Assembly (NCBI GenBank): GCA_009733575.1
Contig: ML769467.1
Span: 1-64,000 of the forward strand
DNA from: Gymnopus androsaceus JB14
Taxonomy: Eukaryota > Basidiomycota > Agaricomycetes > Agaricales > Omphalotaceae
Direction: 5' to 3'
Length of the DNA: 64,000 nucleotides
Positions 10,830 through 22,578 of the stretch are shown piece after piece. Position 1 is the first letter of the stretch. Every line of letters begins with the position of its first letter. A program made the translations under genes and the position numbers. The notes under the pieces are model-generated. The model saw only the letters and a list, made by a program, of their open reading frames with translations. It was not told where the DNA came from and searched no databases.

Positions 10830-13750
10830 TCAATCATCTTCATCATCACCATCATCATTGTTACCCTTTTGCCTGCTTCGTAATGTATGGAAATACTCTA
10901 AAACCTCATCTATTGGAACAAGACCTGCCTCAAACCAAGAGCATAAAATCATCAGACACCGCAGCGTTTCAAAAGATAAGTTGTGACGCTGTTTAGTTAC
11001 TTGAGTACCACCATGTGGGAAAAGTCATTCTACGTCAGTCAATGTCGCTAAAGTATATGTAAGTGAGTAAATAAAATGAACTAAGTAGATGAAAGGCTTA
11101 CCTGGTGCTGTAAGAAAATCTAGTCCCATTCTAGCTAGGGCTCCCTGAGGAGAGACCTTTTCACCAGGCTTATCCAGACACAACACCCAGAACTTGATTG
11201 GATCTGTGTCAGCATCTGGGGGGGGGGGCATTAAGGTAGGCATCCAGCACATCTTCGGATGTATTTTTGCCAAAGCTGTCAATTTTGGGAAACAAATCAT
11301 TGTAGTCCTCATAAAACAACACGTTAACACAGATTCCAAATGCAGAAGAAATACATACTGGGTCCTTTGGTGGAGCCTCAGCCACAATCTTGAGGAAAGA
11401 GGGGTCAATTGTTGGTTTGTAAACCTCCTCCCACTCTTTGCGAAGCATCTTGTTTGCTGTATCAATCCACTCAATGTCCCATTTTGCTTTGATAAAGTAG
11501 GTACCCTTGTATCTTGGGTGAAGCACTATACATGGGTTAGTAAGCAAAGCATCAAGATAGACTAAAATAAAACTTACTCATGCAGAGACAATACATCTTG
11601 CTGTCATCCATCTTTGCATAATACTTATCAATGATAGTGGAGGCCTTTGCAGCAGAGGGACGAATGATGGTTTCCTTGGTGAAATCATTAAGCAGAGCAT
11701 CTAGGCGATCATGGAGGGTGTCAATGACAGGAATAACATCTGCAATGAGAGGGCATCCCAACTCCGATAATTGTTTTGTGACATGCTGGAAATTCTAAAG
11801 AACAATTAACTTAGTTAAGACATACTAAAATAATACCCACTTTGAGCATGGGCTTTAACTCCTCCATCAGCTCCCACTCTTTGTTCAACAACTTCAATTT
11901 CGCAAGCTTCTTCTTTCCCTTGGATTGTTTCTCGGCGTTCAGAACATGATCAAGCGCAGGTCACAGCTCAAGAGCTTGTTCAACAACCTCATACATGGTG
12001 TTCCAATAAGTGTCAACTGGCCGAATCATCTTCTTCACTGGGATTCTTTTGTCCCTGCATGCTCAAGCAAGTTCCTCCTAAAGAACTTCACTGTTATGAA
12101 ACTTCTTGCCCAATTTCCTGAGCTAGTGGAAAGATATCAGCATTGGACATTCTCAAAAAACACCAAGGACATACCTTTTTCATCATTGTCCATCCAGTAA
12201 TCTTATCCTCCGCTGTCAGCAATTGCACCTCTGCAAGCGACCAACTCAGCCCCGTGATCTTGTCCCAGTCCCCTGCATCCCATTCAGCCGCTTCATCTTC
12301 CTCAATGACATTGTCATCATTGTCTTCAGCACCATTTCCATCATCTTTGTCATCACTATCTTCGTTGTCACTATCTTTATCACTATTGCTATCCTCATCC
12401 TTGTCACCCCCATCTGCCTTCAGTGCCTTTGCGGAGCTGTCAAACAATGAGAGGAAGGCCTTGACCACGAGATTAATGATGTGGTCAAAGCAGCAAATCT
12501 GGAACAGGGTGCCAACGGGCACGTCAGGTGGAAGCTGGTAGAGAAGCTCTTGCAACATCTTGTCATTGTTAGATGCATTGTCCATGGCCATACCAAGTGT
12601 CCAATCAGTCATGGCATATTCTTTCAGGATCTCTGCAACTTTCTCTGTTAGATACTTGCCCGTGTGAGCTTTTGTGAGTCTAAAGAGATTAGTTAGTTCG
12701 ATATGACTTTATTCAGAGGATGGAAGCACATACTTAATACAATCCAACACTATGGTTATCATCTCATTGTCTTTCATAAACGTGGTGGCTACTCCAAGGA
12801 TTGAGAGGACATTGGGTGAGGACCATCCATCCATCATTTCATGCATACAACCTAGCGCTTCCGCGATTATTCATTTGACGTGCACTTTGGATATCTTGTA
12901 GACTGCCTTGATATCATGAGACACAGTCTTTTGACCAGGAATAGTGACATTGGCATTCATCATCTGCAGAGTTTTGACGTAGGCCTTGTCCTCAACAATC
13001 ATCATCAGGTGGTTGTTGCAGGTGCACCACTCAACAATGTAGAGCCAGAGTTTTGAATCACTGTATGTAGAGCCACCAGAAAACATGGGCATGGTCAACT
13101 GACCAGTGGCTTCAGCATTAAGGACAGCAGAGCAATGAGCAATGTGGCGCTTGAGGTTGCTTGTGCTGTCATTGTGATGCAACTGAGTAACAATTTGGTT
13201 GGTATAGCTGCCAAACAAAAATATGTAAGTTCTCACCAAACAGAATGGAAGAAGCCAAGGGACAAATCCAATGACTGAAAAATGAGCAAAAGGACAAATC
13301 CAATCCCAAAAGATAGGTAGTGAACGCACATCTTGCAATGGAAGGTGTACTTTACTGCAACGGGGCCGCTAGCATTGATGGTCAGGGGAGAAACAAAATG
13401 ATTGTAGACGGATGAAGTCCATCCTTTCATTTGTTTCTCTAACAAGAGAACTGTTAGTGAGGAAGATAGTCAAAAGAAAAAAGACTTACCTGGAATCTTG
13501 TCATCCATAGCACCGTCTTTAAATCCCGCCTTAAATTGCTGCGCCCTCTCCGAGAGTGTAAAGCTTTTGGTAGACTTCAGAGTTGTGGCATTGTAAGCTT
13601 GAGGTCTGTGTCACCATCAACATCCATGGGATTATCCTCAGCACCAGATGACTCAGGCTGAGTACATCTACGCTTAGAGGTCCCAGCAGATGCACCAGAA
13701 CCTGAAGACGCGCCAGAACATTTGTTCTTTTTGGTTTGATTGTTAGCCAT
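10830..13750 (-). pseudogene. hAT transposase of outer element, broken
   Basis: Start at 13750 (MANNQTKKNK). It has a BED-like zinc finger (FHCKMC followed by NDSTSNLKRHIAHC), then PGQKTVSHDIKAVYK. The DDE core segment reads WTLGMAMDNASNND and FQICCFDHIINLVVKAF, then an acidic insert. The C-terminal part near 10857 has FEAGLVPIDEVLEYF in the hAT dimerisation zone. The stop is at 10830-10832. Damage: a frame change near 13600 (two frames both look coding around the LKSTKSF segment) and an in-frame TGA at 12871-12873, after which coding continues with CMHEMMDGWSSPNVLSILG. Family call is firm. Confidence 0.75.
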
Positions 13751-14231
13751 GGCTGTGAAGGAGAGGGAAAGCAGGAACACACACCTTTTATACTGGGAGA
13801 GCCCAATCTAAATCATCCATAATTCGAAAAAAAATTTACTGCTGCCAAATGGAGCCCATCGGCGGCGACAATCTTGAACCAATCTTGATTACTACCCCAG
13901 GCAGCATTCCGCATAGACGGACGTATCCGAATACGAGATGAAAGGATGAATCCAATCATCTTGGAATCGAGAAGGCCAAAGCCAACTTGAGCTCTCTATC
14001 TTTAGTAACGTGCAGCGTTGTCATGGTTGAGGAGAGAGAGAGAAGAGTTTAGCGCCCACAGCCACAGGAGCAAACAAATTAAAGTTCAGTGACTTGTAAT
14101 CAGTTTGCGCCTGTGGGTGCCACACAAACTGTAACTCTTTCCTCTACCATGACACCACCCAATGCCACTGTCTTCAACAATGCACTCAGCATTGCCGGTA
14201 ATTGGATTTGTCCTTTTGTGCTCATCATTTA

Positions 14232-17200
14232 TAGGGTTGGACATGGATATACCCCCGGGTACTGAAAAGGCACACCGTACCCTTACCCAACAATACCGTA
14301 CCCTTATGGATAAGGGTTTGACACCGTACCCTTGGAACCACGGTGCTATAACACCGTAATAACCCGCGACGGGTCACGGGTATACAGGTAAACCCGTATT
14401 CTTGCAAACTTAATTTACGGTGTGTGTACAAGTTAAGCAAAGGCTCTGTTGAACAGCCCTCATGCTACATACAGTAGGTAAAGTATTTAAACATCAATGA
14501 TATTAGTACCATCCTCATCATCACTTCCCTCAATTGCGCTAGCCTTACGTTTTGCCTTCATGCTGGAGTTCACAGCTGCAAGAATATCCTCATCCCGTAC
14601 CAGGTCACAGCGGCTCCAACTTCCCAAGCAAAGTGCAAACTGAATGGAATTACCTGATAGACGATTACGAGTGAAATGTAGAAGGTGTCGGCCTTGGGAA
14701 AAAACACGCTCTACAGCAGTTGAAGTCGCTATGAATGCATAAGTACAAAAACATCAGAAAAAAATGACTGAAACACTACCTGGAATACTTAGGAAGTCCA
14801 ACGCCATACGTGAGAGCTTAGGAAAGACTCTGCGCTTCTCCCACCACCATTTAAGTGGATCAACGACATTCTCAACTGATGTCGTCAAGTAGTCATCTAA
14901 TTCACTGCGGCTAGTTGATGCTGCAGGGAGATTGATGTGTGCAAAAACATCGAAGCTCAAAGAAGAGGACAACTGAGTACTTGCAGCAGGCTGTAACAAC
15001 ATCGATGAGCAAAGAAATAAAGTATGGGGAAAAAATGCTTACTGTTACTTCACCAACATCATCGGACATGATGTCACTGTAATGCATGAATTGTTGACAA
15101 AGTATTTCCTCAGCAGTGTCGATCCAGGTTTTTTCCCAACCACGACTTTGGAAATATTCCAGTTTGAGCTTGGGATGAAGAACTGGAAGATAATGTGGTT
15201 AGTTTATATTATATTGTTAGATTGAAAGAAATGATCTACTCATTGCAATACGGTAGACATGTGAGTCATCCGTTCGTGAATAGTATCGGTTAACAGTAGA
15301 TTGAGCGAGCCCAAGAGCACATTTTACAGCAGGGTGAACTTGACGTTTGGGGCTTTCTGTGAAGAAGTCGTCCAGAATATCCATCATAGGTATGACTTGA
15401 GCGATAGTTGAAATATTGTCCCTGGAAAAAAGGAGCGTAGCATCTTTGAATATCTTAACATTTTGTTAGCATTAAATTAGACCATTGTTGGAATAACGTA
15501 CCTCCAAAACATATACTAAGTCATCTACAATGGCCCATTGCGCATCTGAAAGCTCAAACTTCCGCAGCTTGAGTGCCTTGTCTGCAGTTATCAAGTCAAC
15601 AACTGCTGAGTACTTCTTGGCAGCAACAAGCATGTCGTATGTTGAGTTCCATCGTGTGGCTACATCTCGAGGAAGCAGACGCTCATTGAGGCCATGAGAC
15701 CCACAGGCTACACGCCAAGCCGGAAGTGCAATAGTTGTAGAATGAACAATAGCAAAAGAAAGGCCTCGAATCTATGGATGAATTAGAAAGCATTATACAT
15801 GAAAAACAATCGGTTCACACATTAGATATAACCGTTCGGACATCCTCCGTTTCTATCAACAAGTTCTCCTTCGCCGTCTCGCTCAACCTTTCAAATTTGT
15901 CCTCCTCCTCCTCATCATCTTGCTCGGAATCATCCCACTGTCCGATACATCTGCTAGGTCCGGCAAATCATCACTGTCACTGAGCGCATCTTCCTCGAGA
16001 CTCGCTCCTTCATCAACGTTGCCAGAATCTTTTGTCTTTTTCTCAGCCCCGAATGGTTTGAGAAGAGACTTGCATGCAAGATTCAATGTATGGTTGAAGC
16101 AGCGAACACGGTTGGTCGAGTCAAATGAGTTATTGGGGTTGTGGTCGAGATGTTCAGTTTGAGTATCATTCAACGTAGCATTGTCACCCGTGAAAGACAA
16201 GATCTAGAAAGAAAAATATAATAAACATCAATATGAACAGTCCCAAAGCATTCATCAATACCGACCTTATCTTGTAGACCATGTTGGACCAACATATCAC
16301 GGAATTCCTTTGCCAAAGTTTCGCCGGTATGGGACTAAAGTGTGTGTCGTGAGATACACTTGCCGGTAATAGTAAAATAAAAGGTGTCTGACCTTGGGAA
16401 CCTCGAAGATATCCAACAAAAACACCAGAGGTTCTCCTTCATGCTGGAGATGAACAGTCCATGCAGCCATGGCACGATGATTTGGCGACGTCCAGGCATC
16501 AGTTGCAAAGTTCAAGCGGCCAGGATAATTCTGAATAATAAATGAGTCAGATCGGAAATATAGCTCAAACTAGTGGTTTAATTACCTGAAGAAGCTGGTT
16601 GATACGGCCCTCACAGCGTTCAAAGCTGGATTTGATATCTCGGGCAACTGTGCGGCGGCCTGGTAGCTTGGCCTGAGGTTGTCCTGCGAGCATTAGCTCA
16701 CGGAAGTGACAGTCTTCAACAATGCGAATGGACCGATTACTTTCTGTGATCCACCGTACAAGATGAGCCCTAGAGTAGCGTGAGCATATACTATTACCGA
16801 GAATAAGCAGGTAAACGTACCGTATTTCGGCATTGGAGTGGGCTTTGTGTGTAACAGTAACGGGTCGTGCACCTTGACGACCAAAAGCAGCAAAGATCGA
16901 GCCATCAGGACGAGTAGAAGAGTTGGCCCCAATGGTAGCCGCATCTACAGCATCCTGACCAAAACAATTCATGGCATGTTTCTTGAGGTTGGAGGTCGAG
17001 GACCTATCATCCATCTTCTGATAGCATCGGACTCCACCTTTACCCTTGCAGTGAGTAGTGTTACACTTGAAGTAGTGATATTTCCCATTTTTGGCATCGT
17101 AGCCAATGACGATATCTTCTGAGAAGAATCCGTAGATGGGTGAGTTCCAGCAAGTTCGAGCACGTTCTAAATGATGAAATATAAGAAACATTTATTGTCA

Positions 17201-18518
17201 AAAGTTCAAGGACATACCAAGGTCAGCTTTGCCCTTTGCACGCTGCTCGTCTGATGGATTAACACTATCATCATTGTCGTCCGATTTATCAAGATCAATT
17301 ACATCTGGGAAATAAGTGAGACAGGGAATATGAGAATAAGTAGTCATACCTGAAGAAGCATGCGACTTTGAGGCTTTACGCCTAACAGTCTTTTTGATAC
17401 TCTTGCCAATCAATTTGACTGCTTCGAGAGCTTTTGAAGCTGTTGTACGAACGGAAGAAGCAAGAGAGGATGTGGATTTCTGGGAGGCAGTAGCAGAAGC
17501 ATTGCGAGGCTTCTTTTGAGGCCGTGTTGCCTTGGTGGGAGCCATAAGCAAAGAGTCCACAAATGAACTCGAGAGTTTTTATGCACCTTTTAAGTGTTCT
17601 TTAGCTTCGCAAAAGCTGGCCAGTGGTCAACTGAAACATCTCGCAAAATCCTTGAAACAGAATATCACGCTTGTTATCCTGCGATAGCACCTGCAACAAA
17701 ACAAATTAGATACGGAAGTAAATAAGTAGATGAAAGAGGTTACTTTGGGGTATATACTTGAAATATGGATGGGATAATGTAGATGGCGAAAAGTAGAGAT
17801 ACGTAGAATGCTATACATACCAAAAGGTTGCCAAAACAGTTAGTTATAGACAGGTGGATAAGGAAAGAGAAGTCGACTCACCGGTAGTTGAAGCAGTGCT
17901 CAAGTCTTTTCTGGTGCCTCACAAGCATTGCAATAATGCGCTCTCGCATGGTATCTAGCGGCAGGAAAAAGATAATCAAAGCGGATTCAAAAATGCATGA
18001 GAAATGGACTTACATGCTGGCAGGCTGCAGACTGCAATATGTACCAGTAGATTTGGAGAAAGACATATTATTGCTTTCCATAGACATGATGTACATATAT
18101 GAGTATGGACAATATGAGTGAAATGATAACTGAACTTACAGAGGTGGTCAAAGCGGCGGATAGCGTTTGCAATTTCAAATTGCGCATGTCCGAGATCCCC
18201 TTGAATGAATTGTTGAGCCAATTACCTAGCACTGCAAAGCCTCGCTAGGTAATAATAACCAGGCGAGCCCAGTTATTTACTCCACCGAACGAGTTCAGTG
18301 AAGTGCGGATATGTCGTGTAAAGAGGAATAAAGAAAGCGCCATGTCACATTGGTTTGCGTGGCTGAGAATTTCGCGGCAGCGGGTCCGGAAATACCCGGA
18401 AAACCCGCAGTCCGAGTGTCGGTAATCGTGGGTTGGCCTCCACCTGGCACCGTACCCATACCCGCCTAGCACCGTATCCGAAACCCACGGGTAAACCTGG
18501 TACCCATGTCCAACACTA
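14232..18518. mobile_element. nested second hAT element
   Basis: Terminal repeats read inward TAGGGTTGGACATGGATA (left) and TAGTGTTGGACATGGGTA (right), followed on both sides by ACCCG/GGGTA-rich subterminal repeats. It is 4.29 kb. The target duplication is imperfect: ATCATTTA precedes the left end, and TCATTTA occurs 4 bp beyond the right end. It lies between the divergent start codons of the outer element's two genes. Confidence 0.75.
14487..17545 (-). CDS. hAT transposase of nested element
   Basis: About ten exons. The start is ATG at 17545 (MAPTKATRPQKKPRN), with a basic Lys/Arg/Ser-rich leader. The BED finger contains CNTTHCKGKGG and RSSTSNLKKHAMNC. The RNase H-like core has PGRLNFATDAWTSPNHRAM, then LSFTGDNATLND, and VRCFNHTLNLACKSLL before an acidic insert. 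Later exons carry LLPRDVATRWNSTYDMLV and a C-terminus ending in acidic DGTNIIDV, TAA at 14487. The frame changes by one base near 15930 (acidic run EEEEDKFERLSETAKENLL is in the other frame). This is either a mutation or an assembly indel, so activity is uncertain. Confidence 0.7.
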
Positions 18519-18607
18519 AGATTCATTTAGTTGGATTTATCCTTCTGAGCGTGCAGTCTCACTTCACCAAGTGGATTTATCCACCACTTGACATTCTTGC
18601 TTCAAAA

Positions 18608-21607
18608 ATGCTTGTTCCAATGCCCAATTCCTCTTCCTACTCCACCTCCTCCCCCAAATTAGACCTCCAATGCTGGCATATCCTCCAGCAATATGCAGGA
18701 AGTAATTCCATCAACTTACCGAAGGTTGAGGAGCAGCTTCTCAATATATTCAAAGACAGTATTTACAAGTACAATGACTCCAAATGGCGTCCATATCTCT
18801 CTAGAATTGTAGGTATCGAGCCTGATACTGAGGATCATATCCCGATTATTGCTGAGATTGAAGAAAAAATTGATTATATGGTATCTGCGGCATATACGAC
18901 ACAAGCTTCATCTCCACCTCTGTCTTTGCCTTTGCCTCCCCATCCTGCTGCATCCAATGTTCTTGACATGGAGCTCGACATGGACTCTGTGTTGCAGTCT
19001 CCGTCTTTGCCTATGCCTCCCCACCCCACTGCATCCAACGTTCTTGACATGGAGCTCAACATGGACTCTGTGTCACAGTCTCCTCCAGTGGCTTTGTTCA
19101 CTCCCGAGCCTGCAGCTCCCGGCAGTTCATCCTTTTCTCCCTCCGGAAATTCTCTGCGCTCCCTCTTGTCCACTCAGACGTCAGGCAAGGCAAAAATTAC
19201 GTTGAAGGAACATACGGAGAGGAAAAAGCAGGGCAAGGGATATGCTGCAAAGTGAGTGCAGGACTACTCACCCATGAAAGCGGATCCTCCATCGTCAGCG
19301 ATACATGATTTTCCAGATTTGTCTACTCGTAAGTATTATATTTCGATTTTTTTCTATTTTTCACAATACTGATTGATTCTCATAGATCTCCATGCAACTC
19401 CTGCCCCTCCGGCCCCTCCTACATCTGCAATTCCAGAGGCCCAGGAACCTCAAGTACCTGCTTCTTCTCCTTGTAAGTATCTTTTATTTTCATTTCAACT
19501 TTATTGCAATACTGATACATTTTTCCAGGGCTTTGTTCTTTCGATGGACATGTTGGTGCAGCCTTCACGCAACTCGGTATTTTTGTGACAACTCCAAATA
19601 TGGATGTTGTACATGCTCCCATTGGTTGCTGTGAGATGTGCATGCGACGGCAAAATAACTTCGCCAAGGACGATCCGTTGTATTGGCCACAGCTATACCA
19701 TTATGCTGTTGGTCATCTTGCAGTCTTTCCATATCCAAACAATTCAGTGGATCATCCTCTTCACTGGGCCTGGTATCAACCAATGTCTGGTGATTTCGAG
19801 TCAGTGAATGTACCTGGTCTGGCTGGTACTGTGTGTCTGGCACCTACTCTTGAAGCGGAGATGGTAAAACTCTCTTGAATGCTTCTCAAAACAATTTCCA
19901 AGCTGACTGAGGAGCAGCAATGCGACAGACACCTAGTTCATTCTCGAGATCAGCTACACAAGTACCTTGAACATCTGCGAGAGCCTGGAGCACGCAATAT
20001 TGTCTTGTTGCTACTAGCCTGCTTGCAGCAAGTAGTCTTGGAATGTTATGCACATTGTCAGTGGTTGCAGAGATGGGTTCCTTGTCTCAAGAATGTTGAT
20101 TTTTTGTTCACTCTGGATTGTGATATTATGGGTGCATTCACGAGTGACTTGGGCATTGCCGCTGACTTGTTTCAAGTGGGAATGCCTCTTTGGTTGGTCT
20201 GTCCATTGCAGCAGCAACCTCTGGCATGAATAGACCGTCTGGTTGTGCCTCTTGACAAGGGGTGGTCCGAAAAACTTCACCTTCGCAGCTTGGATACTGT
20301 TGATGTGTTGCATGAAAGGCCCCCTCATCCGCTGATATATGTTGAACTTCCTGGTAGCTTTAAGTGCGTGCATGGTGATATTCATCCACCACCAATTTGC
20401 CATGTCACTGGTCGGTACCTTTGGCTCTGGAGAGAGTACCACTCCTAGTGGCTCTTTGATTTCGTTGGGAAGTGTTGCTCGTTCCAGCGCAATATCTTCA
20501 TTCTTGTCCTCTGCAGTGCAAACCAAGCTATCTGAGATGGAGTCTCTAGATATTATATTGCATGATTGGATAGCACCTCCACCACCAAAGCCAAAGGCAC
20601 CACCCAAGAAAAAGCAGAAACTTGGTGTGTTCTCATTTGGTATACATACTCTACAATAATGCTAACACGTTTATTATAGCCAATCCATCTTCCTATGTCC
20701 CTCCTCCAACAGAGGCCCGCAACCATTTTCTACCTATCATCCATGACTCCTGGCCCATCTGCCTTCATGTCTGGGATATTGCCAGTGTTAGGTTGAAAGA
20801 GCTTGAACAATTTACGGGCCCCTCACAACTTGAGCAATTCCTTCCTGATCCTGCCTTGTTTGTGACCCCGATAATGCTCTCAAGGTATTGCTGTTGATGA
20901 TGTGGCTCCATATTTGTCCTGCATTGCTGTGGAGGCTTGGCTTGCCCAATGCGAAGTTGTTCACCAACAAGCAATGGCATGCTATGCTGGAAGCAGCGGA
21001 TGGTTTCCGTACTACCCCAAGCCAACCACTCAGGGTGAAAATGCTGACGCAGCTCAAGTCAGTGCTGGAGAATTCACGTTCAGTGGGGATTCAAATTGAT
21101 GTGGACAATATCACATCTGTGCCTGCATTGTGGAATGGGGTCAAGGTCAATCTCAACGCTTCTGGGCAGATCAATCCTAGCATTGTTCAGCAGGTAATCT
21201 GGGAGCTGTATGAGATCAAGTTTCGTCTTGAGATGCTTGTGCTGGACAGGTACATGGTACCGGAGTCTCAGGGAGACACTGATGAAGTGGAGATGCTGAA
21301 GGAGGCCTGGTATGAGAGGGAACTTCAAGTCCATTGTTGCTGGCCTGGTCTCCCTCATCTTCCCAAGTACACTGATCCTGGCTTTTCGTCACAACGTGGG
21401 ACCTATTGTATTTGTTATCTAAAAGGACTGTTTCATTTGGTCAAGGCATGACTGGGGGTTAAACCTCCCAAGTTGCGGAGGCTGTTTCCTCAGGAGGATG
21501 ACCATACTGCTCTCATGGAGATAGAGGAAATTTTGGCAAACTATTATCTGCGTGTTTTTTTGAAAACTTTCCACCGGCCTTCCACTGTCCCTCATATTGC
21601 ATTGTAG
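18608..21607 (+). pseudogene. second gene of the outer hAT element, unknown function, broken
   Basis: Start proposed at 18608 (MLVPMPNSSSYSTSS), 90 bp past the nested element. The N-terminal half is Ser/Pro-rich and holds a duplicated SNVLDMELDMDSV/SNVLDMELNMDSV unit; later parts include VVHAPIGCCEMCMRRQNN with paired Cys, PLYWPQLYHYAVGHLAVFPY, DIGCVDILHE-like VDVLHERPPHPLIYVELPG, PKAPPKKKQKL, ACEAW-like AVEAWLAQC, WHAMLEAADGFRTTPSQPL, VPALWNGVKVN and VIWELYEIKFRLEML. In-frame stops lie at 19876 (TGA), 20227 (TGA), 20446 (TAG) and 21449 (TGA), with reading continuing in frame or after a one-base shift. Similar proteins occur repeatedly in Agaricomycete genomes as predicted proteins; I know no assigned function. 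It is not a known transposase or recombinase. Confidence 0.6.
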
Positions 21608-21781
21608 TTCCTCGGGTAGTCGGCTGATCGTATTGTAGATTATTTGTTTCAAATTCGAGCCTCTTATAATAAAAATTTACTTATTGTTCATTTTTTAAAA
21701 TTTTTTTGTTGCCTCTAACATCTGCATGGTGCGTGTTTCTTTGAGGGGAGGCTTACAGCTACTGACCTCCGAACTTTATAG

Positions 21782-22099
21782 ATGTCTGAAATTGAATCCA
21801 ACCTCAGTCTTTTCGCAGAGCTTCCATTCCATATGCTTGAGACTGCTGTTGATGGTGCTTCGACTGCAGATAGGATTGCTACAATGCTCGAAACATTTAC
21901 AGTGAGTTCAATTGTTGTTGTTTTTGACCTGGTGCTCAATTGCCTTCAGGATTCTCATCTGCATGCACATATTATGGACCATGCAGCATACAACAATGTG
22001 CCTGGTACAGAGAGGGTAGGTTTGCATTTTTGCAGTTGGAATTGCACTGATGTTAGACTTGTTAGGGCATTCAATGCTATGCACATGTGTGCCAACTGA
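21782..22099 (+). CDS. small hypothetical ORF in outer hAT element
   Basis: MSEIESNLSLFAELPFHMLE... then a possible intron (GTGAGT at 21901 to CAG about 21949), then DSHLHAHIMDHAAYNN. It lies between the broken second gene and the right TIR. No domain recognised. It may be the remains of a further exon or a third gene. Confidence 0.3.
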   Translation: MSEIESNLSLFAELPFHMLETAVDGASTADRIATMLETFTVSSIVVVFDLVLNCLQDSHLHAHIMDHAAYNNVPGTERVGLHFCSWNCTDVRLVRAFNAMHMCAN

Positions 22100-22421
22100 C
22101 AATTAAGCACTTGGACCAAGTAGATTCCGATTAGATCTATTTACCTTACGCTTGCTTGAGCCTGCCAGCCATTGTAAATGAAATACCTTTGTTGCATCAA
22201 TAAAATGGGTAAAATTTATCTGGCAAAATTTTTGTTTTTGTTTCAGGCCTGGACCTGCAGGTCCTTGAAATTTTTGTTGAGGTTGACCTGCGACCGGGGC
22301 TGGATCCGTGGGAACCAGTACCGGGATCCGCGGGTAGAATAACTGCAGGTATTCCCACAAGTATACCTGCAGGTACTAGGTCTGGATCCGGACCGTACTC
22401 GTGTCCATCATTAATATCCAA

Positions 22422-22569
22422 TACCACTTCATCCACTATGTCATTGAGGAAGGTAAAATTCATCTCACTTACTGCCCTACCAAAAACATGATGGCAGACA
22501 TCTTCACCAAAGCCTTACCTTCAATGAAAGCTAAACACTTTGCAGCATCTATGGGATTAGCAAAGGTTT
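22422..22569 (+). pseudogene. Ty1/copia RNase H C-terminus, right part
   Basis: Continues from the hAT insertion with YHFIHYVIEEGKIHLTYC, then MMADIFTKALPSMKAKHF and a TGA at 22567-22569, the canonical C-terminus of copia polyproteins. A purine-rich GGGAG tract and an LTR-like start TGTTGGAATATC follow at 22579. Confidence 0.8.
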
Positions 22570-22578
22570 GAATGGGAG

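Larger units (their letters stand above)
10582..22413. mobile_element. 11.8-kb hAT-type element carrying two divergent genes
   Basis: The ends read inward TAAAGATGGACACAAGT (left) and TAATGATGGACACGAGT (right). Both are followed by CCGGATCC and by subterminal GGTACCTGCAGGTACCTG-type repeats; ACAAGTATACCTGCAGGT occurs near both ends. The 8-bp target duplication ATATCCAA is perfect at 10574-10581 and 22414-22421, as expected for hAT. The element contains a minus-strand transposase (10830-13750), a plus-strand second gene (18608-21607), and a nested second hAT (14232-18518) in the interval between their divergent starts. Both original genes are broken, so this copy is immobile on its own. Confidence 0.8.

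Noticed and set aside
12143..12541. Plus-strand Ser/Leu-rich frame within the outer hAT
   Set aside because: Antisense of the acidic insert of the hAT transposase.
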